Source: Staphylococcus sp. ACRSN
Lineage (GTDB): Bacteria > Bacillota > Bacilli > Staphylococcales > Staphylococcaceae
NCBI RefSeq assembly: GCF_022346615.1
Contig: NZ_JAKRNS010000012.1
Span: 52,660-116,659 of the forward strand
DNA length: 64,000 nt
Direction of reading: 5' to 3'
The notes under the pieces are model-generated. The model saw nothing but the letters and a program-made list of their open reading frames with translations. It searched no databases and was not told the DNA's origin. The position numbers and the translations under genes were made by a program. Positions 54,024 through 64,000 of this stretch are shown here, piece by piece (positions within the stretch are counted from its first letter, which is position 1; each line of letters opens with the position of its first letter).

Positions 54024-55814
54024 ATGTCTAAACAAATTGAAACACTTGAGTATGAAAAGTCAGAAAATTTTGATTCTTTGGAAGCGGCACAATCAGTTGA
54101 GCCTGAAGTAGAACTTGAACAAGAGACAGTAGACGAAATGTGCTCAGGTTCTGAGTTATTAGTTGAATCTTTAGCAAATGAAAATGTTGACTTTATATTT
54201 GGTTATCCAGGAGGAGCAGTTCTTCCACTCTATGACACATTCTACGATGGAAAGATTAAGCATATATTAGCTAGGCACGAACAAGGTGCAACACATGCCG
54301 CTGAAGGTTATGCACGTGTTTCCGGTAATACAGGGGTTGTGGTTGTTACCAGTGGCCCCGGAGCTACAAATGCAATAACTGGAATTGCAGATGCATATAG
54401 TGATTCGTTACCACTCGTTGTCATTACAGGACAAGTTGCTACGGCTGGTATTGGAAAAGATGCATTTCAAGAGGCAGATTTATTATCAATGACAACGCCT
54501 ATCACAAAACACAATTATCAAGTTAAAAATGTAAATGAAATACCAAAAATAATTCATGAAGCATTTCATATTGCAAATACAGGACGTAAAGGTCCAGTTG
54601 TCATTGATTTTCCAAAAGATATGGGTATATTATCTACCAATGCCAAGACAACAGATGAACTTGAATTACCTGGTTATAATATACCTAATCAACCAGCTGA
54701 AAATGATATTCAAAAGCTTCGTGATTATTTAAAATCAGCAAAAAAACCAATTGTACTCTCTGGTGCAGGTATAAATCATGCAAAAGCTAATGAATTATTC
54801 ACTGAATTTGTAACAAGACATCAATTGCCAGTGGTTAGTACATTATTAGGTCTTGGTGCAATACCATATGAACATCCCTTATTTTTAGGTATGGGTGGGA
54901 TGCACGGATCTTATGCAAGTAATATGGCACTCACTGAATGTGATTTACTCATAAACTTTGGTAGTAGATTTGATGATAGACTTGCAAGTAATCCAGATGA
55001 ATTTGCGCCAAATGCTAAAATCGTGCATGTCGACATAGATCCTTCGGAAATAAATAAAATTATCAAAGTTGACTTAGGCATTGTTGCAGATTGTAAAGCA
55101 ACGTTAGAAGCTCTCTTAGATTATGAAAGTTATTCTATAAAGCATGATACATGGTTAACATATTGTAATAACAACAAAGATAAACATCCATTTTCATATA
55201 AAAAAGATGAAGACGATTCATTTTCGAAACCACAACGTGCAATTGAATATATTGGTGAAATTACACATGGAGATGCCATTGTTACTACAGATGTAGGACA
55301 ACATCAAATGTGGACTGCACAATATTATCCTTTCAAATCACATGGTCAATTAGTAACCAGTGGTGGTTTAGGAACAATGGGATTTGGTATCCCAGCTGCG
55401 ATTGGTGCTAAATTAGCTGCACCCGATAAAACAGTAGTAACATTCGTTGGTGATGGCGGATTCCAAATGACAAATCAAGAAATGGCAATACTTGAAGAAT
55501 ATGGTTTAGATATAAAAGTTGTTTTAATCAACAATGGCACACTTGGTATGGTTAAACAATGGCAAGATAAATTCTTTAATAAGCGTTTTTCACACTCTGT
55601 ATTTAACGATCAACCTGATTTCTTGAAATTGGCAGAAGCTTATAATGTTAAAGGCTTCTTAATCGATGATCCAGCAAAATTAGAATCACAAATCGATGAA
55701 GCTTTTGCACATGACGGTCCAGCATTAATTGAAGTGCGTATTTCACCTATCGAACCAGTAACACCTATGGTACCAAGTGGCAAAGCAAACCACGAGATGG
55801 AGGGACTATCATGA
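54024..55814 (+). CDS. ilvB: Acetolactate synthase large subunit
   Basis: This 596-residue ThDP enzyme has GYPGGAVLPLYD near residue 60 and RHEQGATHAAEGYAR, which contains the conserved Glu. The ThDP motif is GDGGFQMTNQEMAILEEYGLDIKVVLINN. An acidic N-terminal extension of about 35 residues precedes the catalytic core. AAGGAG lies 8 nt before the ATG at 54024. It overlaps ilvN by 4 bp. Confidence 0.96.
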   Translation: MSKQIETLEYEKSENFDSLEAAQSVEPEVELEQETVDEMCSGSELLVESLANENVDFIFGYPGGAVLPLYDTFYDGKIKHILARHEQGATHAAEGYARVSGNTGVVVVTSGPGATNAITGIADAYSDSLPLVVITGQVATAGIGKDAFQEADLLSMTTPITKHNYQVKNVNEIPKIIHEAFHIANTGRKGPVVIDFPKDMGILSTNAKTTDELELPGYNIPNQPAENDIQKLRDYLKSAKKPIVLSGAGINHAKANELFTEFVTRHQLPVVSTLLGLGAIPYEHPLFLGMGGMHGSYASNMALTECDLLINFGSRFDDRLASNPDEFAPNAKIVHVDIDPSEINKIIKVDLGIVADCKATLEALLDYESYSIKHDTWLTYCNNNKDKHPFSYKKDEDDSFSKPQRAIEYIGEITHGDAIVTTDVGQHQMWTAQYYPFKSHGQLVTSGGLGTMGFGIPAAIGAKLAAPDKTVVTFVGDGGFQMTNQEMAILEEYGLDIKVVLINNGTLGMVKQWQDKFFNKRFSHSVFNDQPDFLKLAEAYNVKGFLIDDPAKLESQIDEAFAHDGPALIEVRISPIEPVTPMVPSGKANHEMEGLS

Positions 55815-56284
55815 GAAGAACTTTCAGAACAAAAGTCAGAGATAAAGCAGGCACATTAAATAGACTGACTAGTATCTTTGTACGTAGGCAATTTAATATC
55901 GTGACCCTTTCTGCTACACCAACACTTGAAGAAGGTGTTTCAGACATCACATTTGTTGCAGAAGTGCCTGATACAGACGTATTAAGAAATTTAATTCAAC
56001 AACTTGAAAAGCAAATCAATATTATAGACGTTGAAGATATTACAGATACGAATACGTATAATCGAGAACTCGTTTTAGTCAAATTACAAACACCTAGTAG
56101 TAGTGATCAATTAGAAAAAGTAATTCAACCGTATGATGCGCTAATCTCTATTTTGAAAAAGGAAGATGATTATACTTATCTTCAAGCTTCAGGTCCACAG
56201 TATACGATGGACAATCTCTTAGATGATCTATCATCATATGGTATTGCTCAAGTTTCTAGAACTGGTTCAGCAGGTATTATTTAG
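55811..56284 (+). CDS. ilvN: Acetolactate synthase small subunit
   Basis: This 157-residue regulatory subunit has an N-terminal ACT domain (RDKAGTLNRLTSIFVRRQFNIVTLSATPT) and a C-terminal domain that confers Val feedback control. GGAGGGAC precedes the ATG, and the ATGA overlap with ilvB ensures coupling. Confidence 0.95.
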   Translation: MRRTFRTKVRDKAGTLNRLTSIFVRRQFNIVTLSATPTLEEGVSDITFVAEVPDTDVLRNLIQQLEKQINIIDVEDITDTNTYNRELVLVKLQTPSSSDQLEKVIQPYDALISILKKEDDYTYLQASGPQYTMDNLLDDLSSYGIAQVSRTGSAGII

Positions 56285-56319
56285 TTGAGTTTTTAGAAAA
56301 TTGAAAAAATTTAATTTAA

Positions 56320-57342
<1,023 letters not shown>

Positions 57343-57370
57343 TTTGATTAATAAAAGATAACCATCGTAA

Positions 57371-57435
57371 TTAAAGCATTATAAGTAAATTTATATTTTC
57401 ACCTAGTCTAATATAAATAACTTATGATGCTTTAA
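57371..57435. repeat. Long intercistronic hairpin between ilvC and leuA
   Basis: A 16-bp stem (TTAAAGCATTATAAGT and its complement with one G-U pair) continues through ATTTATAT/ATATAAAT to a 14-nt loop. No T-tract follows, so it is not a normal terminator. It probably separates ilvC mRNA levels from leuABCD by affecting processing or stability. Confidence 0.7.
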
Positions 57436-57520
57436 ACATTACGAAATGATGTACTGACTATAAAACATCAGGTTTATATTATTAATCGATAATTACAACT
57501 ATTGTTAGGAGATGTTTAAA

Positions 57521-59056
57521 ATGAGTAGCCATATTCAAATTTTTGATACCACACTAAGAGACGGCGAGCAAACACCTGGAGTTAACTTTTCATTCGATGA
57601 ACGTTTAAAGATTGCTAAGCAATTAGAAAAATGGGGTGTCGATATTATTGAAGCAGGATTCCCTGCATCGAGTTCGGGAAGTTTTGCATCAGTTGAAGCA
57701 ATTTCACAAGCTTTAACAACAACTGCAGTTTGTGGACTAGCACGTTGCGTAAAATCTGATATAGACGCAGTATACGGAGCAACTAAGAAAGCAGCTAAAC
57801 CAAGAATCCACGTATTTATAGCAACTAGCCCTATTCATCGTGATTCAAAACTCATGATGTCAAAAGAGGAAGTACTAGCTTCGATTAAAGAACATGTAAG
57901 TTATGCAAAACAATACTTTGATATAGTTCAATTTTCACCAGAGGATGCGACAAGAACTGAACTACCATTCTTAATCGAATGTGTACAAACAGCAGTAAAT
58001 GCCGGTGCCAGTGTTATCAATATTCCTGATACTGTAGGATTTAGTTATCCTTCAGAATATGGTCAAATTTTCAAAACACTTCTAGAAAAAATTGATTCTG
58101 ATCACGAAGTCATTTATAGCGCACATTGTCATGATGATTTAGGATTAGCTGTTGCAAATAGTATGGCAGCGATTGAAAATGGTGCTAAACGTATTGAAGG
58201 TACTTTAAATGGTATTGGGGAACGTGCAGGTAATACTGCTTTAGAAGAAGTTGCGCTTGGCCTTTACGTTCGTCAAGATCATTATAAAAATCAAACTCAA
58301 ATCAATTTATCAGAAACAAAACAAACTTCAGATTTAATTTCAAGATTTGCAGGTATTCGAGTCCCAAGAAATAAAGCAATTGTAGGCCAGAATGCTTTCA
58401 GTCACGAATCAGGCATACATCAAGACGGTGTGCTTAAAAATCCTGAAACTTATGAAATTATGACACCACAATTAGTTGGTGTGGATACAACTGAATTACC
58501 TCTTGGGAAACTATCAGGTAAACATGCATTTGCTGAAAAACTTATTGCATTAGGTTATGATGTATCGCCTGAAGAGCAAAAAACATTGTTCAAACAGTTT
58601 AAAACAGTAGCTGATAAGAAAAAATCAGTGACTGATAGAGATATTCATGCATTGATACAAGGCACAGAACATGAACAAAATGCAATTTACCAAGTTGAAA
58701 CACTTCAATTACAATTTGTATCTAGTGGATTACAAAGTGCCGTAGTCGTTATCAAAGATAATGAAGGCAATATTTACCAAGACTCAAGTATTGGTACTGG
58801 TTCAATTGTTTCTATTTACAATGCAGTTGATCGAATATTTAAAAAAGAAACAGAATTAATTGATTATACAATCGACTCAGTAACAGAAGGTACTGACGCT
58901 CAAGGTGAAGTACACGTACAACTTAAAATAGACGACCAAATTGTCACAGGTGTTGGCATTGATCATGATATCCTACTCGCATCATGTAAAGCATATGTAG
59001 AAGCGCATGCAAAATATGCATCTAATACATCTAAGAAAGAAGGTATTCATTCATGA
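57521..59056 (+). CDS. leuA: 2-Isopropylmalate synthase
   Basis: This 511-residue enzyme starts leucine synthesis. The active-site motif [17 protein letters not shown] is near residue 8, the metal-binding [16 protein letters not shown] near residue 203, and a C-terminal LeuA dimer (allosteric) domain is from about residue 375. AGGAGATG precedes the ATG at 57521. It overlaps leuB by 4 bp. Confidence 0.97.
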   Translation: MSSHIQIFDTTLRDGEQTPGVNFSFDERLKIAKQLEKWGVDIIEAGFPASSSGSFASVEAISQALTTTAVCGLARCVKSDIDAVYGATKKAAKPRIHVFIATSPIHRDSKLMMSKEEVLASIKEHVSYAKQYFDIVQFSPEDATRTELPFLIECVQTAVNAGASVINIPDTVGFSYPSEYGQIFKTLLEKIDSDHEVIYSAHCHDDLGLAVANSMAAIENGAKRIEGTLNGIGERAGNTALEEVALGLYVRQDHYKNQTQINLSETKQTSDLISRFAGIRVPRNKAIVGQNAFSHESGIHQDGVLKNPETYEIMTPQLVGVDTTELPLGKLSGKHAFAEKLIALGYDVSPEEQKTLFKQFKTVADKKKSVTDRDIHALIQGTEHEQNAIYQVETLQLQFVSSGLQSAVVVIKDNEGNIYQDSSIGTGSIVSIYNAVDRIFKKETELIDYTIDSVTEGTDAQGEVHVQLKIDDQIVTGVGIDHDILLASCKAYVEAHAKYASNTSKKEGIHS

Positions 59057-60093
59057 GTTACAAAATAGTAGCATTGCCAGGTGACGGCATTGGTCCTGAA
59101 ATTTTAAATGGCTCTTTAGAAGTCTTACAAAAATTAAGTGAACAATTCAATTTTGATTATAAAGTTGAAAGTCATGATTTTGGTGGCATTGCTATCGATA
59201 ATCACGGTAATCCTTTACCAGAAACAACATTAAACGCATGTAAAAATGCTGATGCAATCCTATTAGGTGCTGTGGGGGGACCTAAATGGACAGATCCAAC
59301 TAATAGACCTGAACAAGGTTTATTAGGTATACGAAAAGCTTTGGGTCTGTTTGCAAATATTCGCCCCACTACTGTTACAAATGGCACAAGTCATTTATCC
59401 CCAATCAAAGAAGAACGTGTTGCAGGAACTGATTTTATATTAGTAAGAGAGCTCACTGGAGGTATTTACTTTGGTGAACCAAAACATTGGAATAATGAAG
59501 AAGCACTTGATTCTCTAACATATTCACGTCAGGAAATCGAACGTATCGCAAAAGTTGCATTCGATCTTGCTCAAAAGCGAAGTAAAAAATTAACATCTGT
59601 AGATAAAGAAAACGTACTATCTTCAAGTAAACTATGGCGTAAAATCATTGATGAAGTTTCAGTTAGCTATCCTGAAGTTGAAGTAAATCATTTACTTGTA
59701 GATGCTTGCGCTATGCATTTAATAACAAATCCATCACAATTTGATGTAATTGTTACTGAAAATTTATTTGGTGATATATTAAGTGATGAAGCATCTGTCA
59801 TTCCAGGCTCTTTAGGTTTATCCCCTTCTGCTAGTTTTAGTGAACAAGGTCCTAGATTATATGAACCAATACATGGATCTGCACCAGATATCGCTAATCA
59901 AGATAAGGCTAATCCTTTTGGAATGTTATTGTCAGTTGTCATGTGTTTACGTGAAAGTTTAAATGAAAATGAAGCTGCTGCAAAACTTGAATCTGTAATT
60001 TATCAATTAATAAAAGAAGGCAAGACAACTCAAGACCTTAATGGTCAATTTAGTACATCTGAAATATTTAATTTTGTAAAAGAAAATCTATAA
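59053..60093 (+). CDS. leuB: 3-Isopropylmalate dehydrogenase
   Basis: This 346-residue NAD+ enzyme has [18 protein letters not shown] at the start, [11 protein letters not shown] near residue 135 and the metal-site region [20 protein letters not shown] near residue 235. ATGA overlap with leuA. Confidence 0.97.
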   Translation: MSYKIVALPGDGIGPEILNGSLEVLQKLSEQFNFDYKVESHDFGGIAIDNHGNPLPETTLNACKNADAILLGAVGGPKWTDPTNRPEQGLLGIRKALGLFANIRPTTVTNGTSHLSPIKEERVAGTDFILVRELTGGIYFGEPKHWNNEEALDSLTYSRQEIERIAKVAFDLAQKRSKKLTSVDKENVLSSSKLWRKIIDEVSVSYPEVEVNHLLVDACAMHLITNPSQFDVIVTENLFGDILSDEASVIPGSLGLSPSASFSEQGPRLYEPIHGSAPDIANQDKANPFGMLLSVVMCLRESLNENEAAAKLESVIYQLIKEGKTTQDLNGQFSTSEIFNFVKENL

Positions 60094-60108
60094 AGGAGGA
60101 GATGTCAT

Positions 60109-61479
60109 ATGGGTAAAACACTATTTGATAAAGTTTGGAATAAGCATGTCTTAACTGGTAAAGAAGGTGACCCACAGTTATTATATATCGATTTACATCT
60201 TATACATGAAGTTACATCTCCTCAAGCATTTGAAGGTTTGAGACTACAAAATCGTCAACTACGTCGTCCAGATTTAACGTATGCAACACTTGATCACAAC
60301 GTACCAACTATTGATATTTTCAATATTAAAGATGAAATTGCTAATAAACAAATCACAACTTTGCAAAAAAATGCTGAAGCATTTGGTGTTCATATATTTG
60401 ATATGGGATCTGATGAACAAGGAATTGTTCATATGGTAGGCCCAGAAACAGGATTGACACAACCAGGTAAAACAATTGTCTGTGGTGATTCTCACACTGC
60501 AACGCATGGTGCATTTGGTGCTATAGCATTTGGTATAGGTACGAGTGAAGTTGAACACGTCTTTGCGACACAATCACTTTGGCAAACAAAACCTAAAAAT
60601 CTTAAAATAGATGTTAATGGAAAATTGCCTACAGGTGTCTACGCAAAAGACATTATTCTCTATCTTATCAGTCAATATGGCGTAGATTTTGGAACTGGGT
60701 ATGCTTTAGAATTTACAGGCGACACTATTAAATCACTTTCTATGGAAGCACGTATGACGATTTGTAATATGGCAATTGAAGCTGGCGCTAAATACGGTAT
60801 GATGCAACCAGATGAAATTACTTTCGAATATGTTAAAGGACGTCCATACGCTCAAAATTTCGAATATTCAGTTGAAGAATGGAAAACATTATATACAGAT
60901 GAAGATGCTCATTTTGATAAAGTGATTACACTCGATGTATCTGATTTAGAGCCACAAGTAACTTGGGGTACAAATCCTGAAATGGGTGTTAGCTTTAATG
61001 AACCATTTCCTGAAATTCAAAGTGTAAATGATGAACGAGCTTATAATTATATGGATTTGAAACCAGGTCAAAAAGCTGAAGACATCGATCTTGGATATGT
61101 ATTTTTAGGTTCATGTACTAATGCAAGACTTTCTGATCTCGTAGAGGCTAGTGAAATAGTTAAAGGAAACAGAGTTCATCCAAATATTACAGCTATTGTT
61201 GTACCTGGATCACGTACTGTTAAAAATGAAGCTGAGAAGCTTGGACTCGATAAAATATTTAAAGAAGCAGGATTTGATTGGAGAGAACCTGGTTGTTCTA
61301 TGTGTCTAGGTATGAATCCTGACCAAGTACCAGCTGGCGTGCACTGTGCATCTACAAGTAACCGTAATTTTGAAGGTAGACAAGGAAAAGGTGCAAGAAC
61401 TCATCTCGTTTCCCCTGCAATGGCTGCTGCTGCTGCAATTAATGGTAAATTCGTAGATGTTAGAAAGGTGGTTGTTTAA
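60109..61479 (+). CDS. leuC: 3-Isopropylmalate dehydratase large subunit
   Basis: This is the 456-residue aconitase-fold large subunit. The iron-sulfur ligands are in [13 protein letters not shown] near residue 345 and [12 protein letters not shown] near residue 405. [28 protein letters not shown] is near residue 125. GGAGGAGATG precedes the ATG. It acts with LeuD. Confidence 0.97.
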   Translation: MGKTLFDKVWNKHVLTGKEGDPQLLYIDLHLIHEVTSPQAFEGLRLQNRQLRRPDLTYATLDHNVPTIDIFNIKDEIANKQITTLQKNAEAFGVHIFDMGSDEQGIVHMVGPETGLTQPGKTIVCGDSHTATHGAFGAIAFGIGTSEVEHVFATQSLWQTKPKNLKIDVNGKLPTGVYAKDIILYLISQYGVDFGTGYALEFTGDTIKSLSMEARMTICNMAIEAGAKYGMMQPDEITFEYVKGRPYAQNFEYSVEEWKTLYTDEDAHFDKVITLDVSDLEPQVTWGTNPEMGVSFNEPFPEIQSVNDERAYNYMDLKPGQKAEDIDLGYVFLGSCTNARLSDLVEASEIVKGNRVHPNITAIVVPGSRTVKNEAEKLGLDKIFKEAGFDWREPGCSMCLGMNPDQVPAGVHCASTSNRNFEGRQGKGARTHLVSPAMAAAAAINGKFVDVRKVVV

Positions 61480-61480
61480 T

Positions 61481-62056
61481 ATGGAAATCAAACCGATCAC
61501 TACTTATACAGGTAAAGTCGTTCCACTATTTAACGATAATATCGATACAGACCAAATAATACCAAAAGCACATTTGAAAAGAATTTCAAAAACTGGATTT
61601 GGTCCATTTGCTTTTGATGAGTGGCGTTATTTAGATGATGGGACAGATAACCCTGATTTCAATCCAAACAAACCAGAATATAAAGGTGCGAGTATTTTAA
61701 TTACTGGAGATAACTTTGGATGTGGTTCTAGCCGTGAACACGCTGCTTGGGCACTTAAAGATTATGGATTTGATATTATTATTGCTGGTAGTTATAGTGA
61801 TATTTTTTATATGAACTGTACAAAAAATGCTATGTTACCTATCGTATTAGATGAACCAAGTAGAAAGTACTTAGCAAAAGCTAAAGAAATTACTGTAGAT
61901 TTACCAAATCAATCTGTTTATACTTCTGAAAAATCATTTCACTTTGATATTGATGAAACTTGGAAGAATAAATTAGTTAAAGGCTTAGATGATATAGCTA
62001 TAACTTTAGAATATGAAGAACAAATTAAATCTTATGAAAAAGCAAAAACATTTTAA
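61481..62056 (+). CDS. leuD: 3-Isopropylmalate dehydratase small subunit
   Basis: This 191-residue subunit has the swivelling-domain motif [21 protein letters not shown] near residue 70. The ATG at 61481 follows AAAGGTGG and starts 1 bp after the leuC stop codon. A longer reading from 61457 would overlap leuC. Confidence 0.96.
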   Translation: MEIKPITTYTGKVVPLFNDNIDTDQIIPKAHLKRISKTGFGPFAFDEWRYLDDGTDNPDFNPNKPEYKGASILITGDNFGCGSSREHAAWALKDYGFDIIIAGSYSDIFYMNCTKNAMLPIVLDEPSRKYLAKAKEITVDLPNQSVYTSEKSFHFDIDETWKNKLVKGLDDIAITLEYEEQIKSYEKAKTF

Positions 62057-62082
62057 TCTTATTAAATAAAGGTGTGAAACTT

Positions 62083-63351
62083 ATGACTGTAAAAACAACT
62101 GTTTCTTCTAAAGATATCGATGAAGCTTTCTTACAATTGAAAGATATAGTGAAAGAAACCCCTCTCCAAAAGGACCATTATCTATCACATAAATATGATT
62201 GTGACGTCTATTTAAAAAGAGAAGATTTACAATGGGTACGTTCTTTCAAACTAAGAGGTGCTTACAATGCGATTATCGCATTAGCAGAAGAAGAACGACA
62301 AAATGGCATTACATGTGCAAGTGCTGGAAATCATGCACAAGGTGTTGCATATACTGCAAGTAAATTAGATCTCAATGCAGTGATTTTTATGCCAGTTACT
62401 ACACCTCTCCAAAAAATTAATCAAGTTAAATTTTTTGGAGGGACAAATGTAGAAGTCGTTCTTACAGGTGATACTTTTGATGATTGTTTGAAAGAAGCAC
62501 TTACTTATACAAACGAAAATCAAATGAATTTCATCGACCCTTTTAACAATATCTATACAATTGCTGGTCAAGGCACACTTGCTAAAGAAATCATTGAGCA
62601 ATCCAAAGAAGATAATGTAACATTTGATTATTTATTCGCTGCAATAGGTGGCGGTGGTTTAATTTCTGGTGTTGGTACGTACTTTAAAGCACATTCTCCT
62701 AGCACATCAATAGTTGGTGTAGAGCCAGCCGGTGCGAGTAGTATGTATGCTTCTGTAGTACTAGAAAATCAAATCGTTACTTTACCTAATATTGATAAAT
62801 TTGTTGATGGTGCTTCAGTAGCACGTGTAGGTGAAATTACGTATGATATTGCTAAAGATGTTGTCGATGATTACGTACAAGTTCATGAAGGGGCCGTATG
62901 TAGTACAATATTAGATATGTACTCTAAACAAGCCATTATTGCTGAACCTGCCGGTGCACTTAGCGTAAGTGCTTTAGAACAATACAAATCAGAAATAAAA
63001 GGTAAATCAGTTGTTTGCATAGTAAGTGGCGGTAACAATGATATAAATCGAATGAAAGAAATTGAAGAACGTTCCTTACTATTTGAAGAAATGAAACATT
63101 ACTTTATTTTAAATTTCCCTCAAAGACCAGGTGCATTAAGAGAATTTGTTAATGATGTATTAGGACCAAAAGACGATATTACAAAATTCGAATATCTGAA
63201 AAAATCTTCACAAAATACTGGTACAGTAATCATAGGCATTCAACTTTACGAACATCACGACTTAGATGAGCTTAAGGCGAATGTAGATGCATTTGATCCT
63301 TCAAACATTTACATCAATGAAAATAAAATGCTCTATTCACTACTTATTTAA
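62083..63351 (+). CDS. ilvA: Threonine deaminase
   Basis: This 422-residue PLP enzyme makes 2-ketobutyrate for Ile synthesis. The PLP Lys is in [13 protein letters not shown] near residue 56, and [12 protein letters not shown] near residue 190 binds phosphate. The C-terminal regulatory ACT-like domain starts near residue 340. AAAGGTGTG precedes the ATG at 62083. It closes the operon before the terminator at 63386. Confidence 0.96.
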   Translation: MTVKTTVSSKDIDEAFLQLKDIVKETPLQKDHYLSHKYDCDVYLKREDLQWVRSFKLRGAYNAIIALAEEERQNGITCASAGNHAQGVAYTASKLDLNAVIFMPVTTPLQKINQVKFFGGTNVEVVLTGDTFDDCLKEALTYTNENQMNFIDPFNNIYTIAGQGTLAKEIIEQSKEDNVTFDYLFAAIGGGGLISGVGTYFKAHSPSTSIVGVEPAGASSMYASVVLENQIVTLPNIDKFVDGASVARVGEITYDIAKDVVDDYVQVHEGAVCSTILDMYSKQAIIAEPAGALSVSALEQYKSEIKGKSVVCIVSGGNNDINRMKEIEERSLLFEEMKHYFILNFPQRPGALREFVNDVLGPKDDITKFEYLKKSSQNTGTVIIGIQLYEHHDLDELKANVDAFDPSNIYINENKMLYSLLI

Positions 63352-63385
63352 TTTATAGATTATAATTGAATACCTTAATATATTA

Positions 63386-63425
63386 AAAAGACGCATGAAA
63401 TTAAAATATTTCATGCGTCCTTTAA
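63386..63425 (+). terminator. Terminator of the ilv-leu operon
   Basis: The stem GACGCATGAAAT and its complement with a 6-nt loop is followed by CTTTAATTTT. Two further small hairpins, AAGAACTACT/AGTAGTTCTT and CAAAAGCT/AGCTTTTG, follow at 63454-63511. Confidence 0.85.
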
Positions 63426-63568
63426 TTTTATAGAACTACTAAAAAACTACTAAAGAACTACTTCTCAATTCATTGAGACTAGTAGTTCTTATGCAAAAGC
63501 TTTAGCTTTTGTATTCTTTTTCTTTATGTCAGTTTATTTGAAGTTAAGCTCCTTTTTCACAAAAAAAA

Positions 63569-63584
63569 GAGACCTTACGGTCTC
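63569..63584 (-). terminator. rrn-type terminator, second copy
   Basis: The hairpin GAGACC/GGTCTC is followed on the reverse strand by eight T residues. It is identical to the one at 63826-63841. Confidence 0.85.
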
Positions 63585-63604
63585 GGCTCATCGCATCTCT
63601 GTTT

Positions 63605-63664
63605 GCCTGGCAACGTCCTACTCTTGCGGAACGTAAGTCTGCTACCATCGGCGCTAAGGAGCTT
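63605..63664 (-). pseudogene. Truncated 5S rRNA copy (3' half only)
   Basis: The reverse strand carries the 5S 3' part from about nucleotide 53 to its end (AAGCTCCTTAGCG to GTTGCCAGGC). It differs from the intact copy at one or two bases. The 5' half is replaced by unrelated sequence (63665-63775), so it cannot form helix I. It is likely a remnant of a duplicated rrn end. Confidence 0.88.
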
Positions 63665-63775
63665 TTCTGACATTAAGACAAGCGCTCGCATCTTTCCTCA
63701 TTTTCACTCTTTCCTCTTTCACTTACCGCTTGTAAGCTCAAGTCGTCTTTCGCTCAATTCGTCAGCTTCAAACGC

Positions 63776-63922
63776 TTTCTTTATATCAGTTTATTTGAAG
63801 TTAAGCTCCTTTTTCACAAAAAAAAGAGACCTTACGGTCTCGGCTCATCGCATCTCTGCTTGCCTGGCAACGTCCTACTCTTGCGGAACGTAAGTCCGAC
63901 TACCATCGGCGCTAAGGAGCTT
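63776..63922. repeat. Direct repeat copy B: 5S 3' half plus terminator
   Basis: This is the counterpart of 63519-63664. It ends inside the intact 5S gene. The left part includes GAAGTTAAGCTCCTT, which is an inverted copy of an internal 5S segment. Confidence 0.93.
63826..63841 (-). terminator. rRNA operon terminator
   Basis: The hairpin GAGACC/GGTCTC with a 4-nt loop is followed on the reverse strand by eight to nine T residues. It lies 20 bp after the 5S 3' end. Confidence 0.92.
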
Positions 63923-63976
63923 AACTTCTGTGTTCGGCATGGGAACAGGTGTGACCTCCTTGCCATTGTCACCAGA
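63862..63976 (-). rRNA. rrf: 5S ribosomal RNA
   Basis: The reverse strand carries a full 115-nt 5S gene with TCTGGTGAC at the 5' end and GTTGCCAGGC at the 3' end (these ends pair as helix I). Loop sequences such as CACACCTGTTCCCATGCCGAACAC match staphylococcal 5S rRNA. The 23S gene should lie beyond the right edge. The rrn operon converges on ilv-leu. Confidence 0.97.
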
Positions 63977-64000
63977 CAATGAAATGCATTAAATTACAAT

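Larger units (their letters stand above)
63519..63664. repeat. Direct repeat copy A: 5S 3' half plus terminator
   Basis: This 146-bp stretch matches copy B at 63776-63922 with only a few differences and one 1-nt indel. It contains the rrn terminator and the 3' half of 5S. The 257-258 bp offset indicates a tandem duplication at the rrn end. Confidence 0.93.

Noticed and set aside
63603..63893. 96-codon ORF at the right end
   Set aside because: It runs antisense through the truncated 5S copy and the rrn terminator region. It is a chance frame in rRNA-derived DNA.

Overview
This is a chromosomal window from a Staphylococcus, most likely a species other than S. aureus. The evidence is low GC, Gram-positive ribosome-binding sites, and an unbroken run of genes typical of the genus: nos-pheA, sdcS, pncA, ppaC, pmtR-ABCD, groESL, mroQ, sdrH, the agr locus, scrKBR, rex, tsaEBD/rimI and the ilv-leu operon. 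Three things argue against S. aureus: AgrD carries a Cys-Gly-Gly-Tyr-Phe ring, RNAIII has no recognisable delta-haemolysin gene, and a glycoside hydrolase plus sugar-transporter pair lies near rex. I cannot fix the species without a database search.

Layout. 1-9.7 kb: NAD salvage (pncB fragment, pncA), nitric oxide synthase with prephenate dehydratase, a dicarboxylate transporter, a beta-helix protein, pyrophosphatase, aldehyde dehydrogenase and a lactonase-fold protein. 9.7-14.9 kb: small and membrane proteins, including an 18-residue peptide in its own short transcript. 14.9-19.3 kb: the Pmt ABC exporter with its GntR regulator, a 59-residue membrane peptide and a compact Fst-type toxin-antitoxin locus whose toxin promoter carries an SOS-box-like site. 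19.3-31.2 kb: aminotransferase, DinB-fold protein, LysR/MFS pair, groESL with CIRCE and CtsR-like sites, the protease mroQ, and a large repeat-rich SdrH-like surface protein. 31.2-36 kb: a C-N hydrolase and the agr quorum-sensing locus. 36-44.3 kb: sucrose use, sulfur uptake, the sugar MFS/GH43 pair and rex. 44.4-51.7 kb: ABC-F and MutS-like proteins separated by a DnaA-box cluster, then the t6A-tRNA genes. 51.7-63.4 kb: the branched-chain amino acid operon with a leader-peptide attenuator. The end holds the 3' edge of an rRNA operon, with an intact 5S gene and a truncated 5S copy.

The most unusual element is RNAIII. Its conserved 5' hairpin, AgrA-box promoter and 3' terminator are all recognisable, but it is predicted to be about 910 nt (514 nt in S. 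aureus). Its centre is a regular array of nine hairpins, about 48 nt apart, each showing a UUCCCA loop. Such loops are the parts of S. aureus RNAIII that bind ribosome-binding sites, so this looks like a regulatory RNA with many copies of its antisense head and no toxin mRNA function. Where delta-haemolysin should start, a strong Shine-Dalgarno is followed by ATG-TAG and then a 14-codon GTG ORF.

The genes connect in several ways. MroQ, AgrB, AgrD, AgrC and AgrA make and sense the peptide that drives RNAIII. Pmt exports phenol-soluble modulins in S. aureus, where those peptides are under agr control. The ilv-leu operon combines a leader-peptide attenuator with a CodY-like site.
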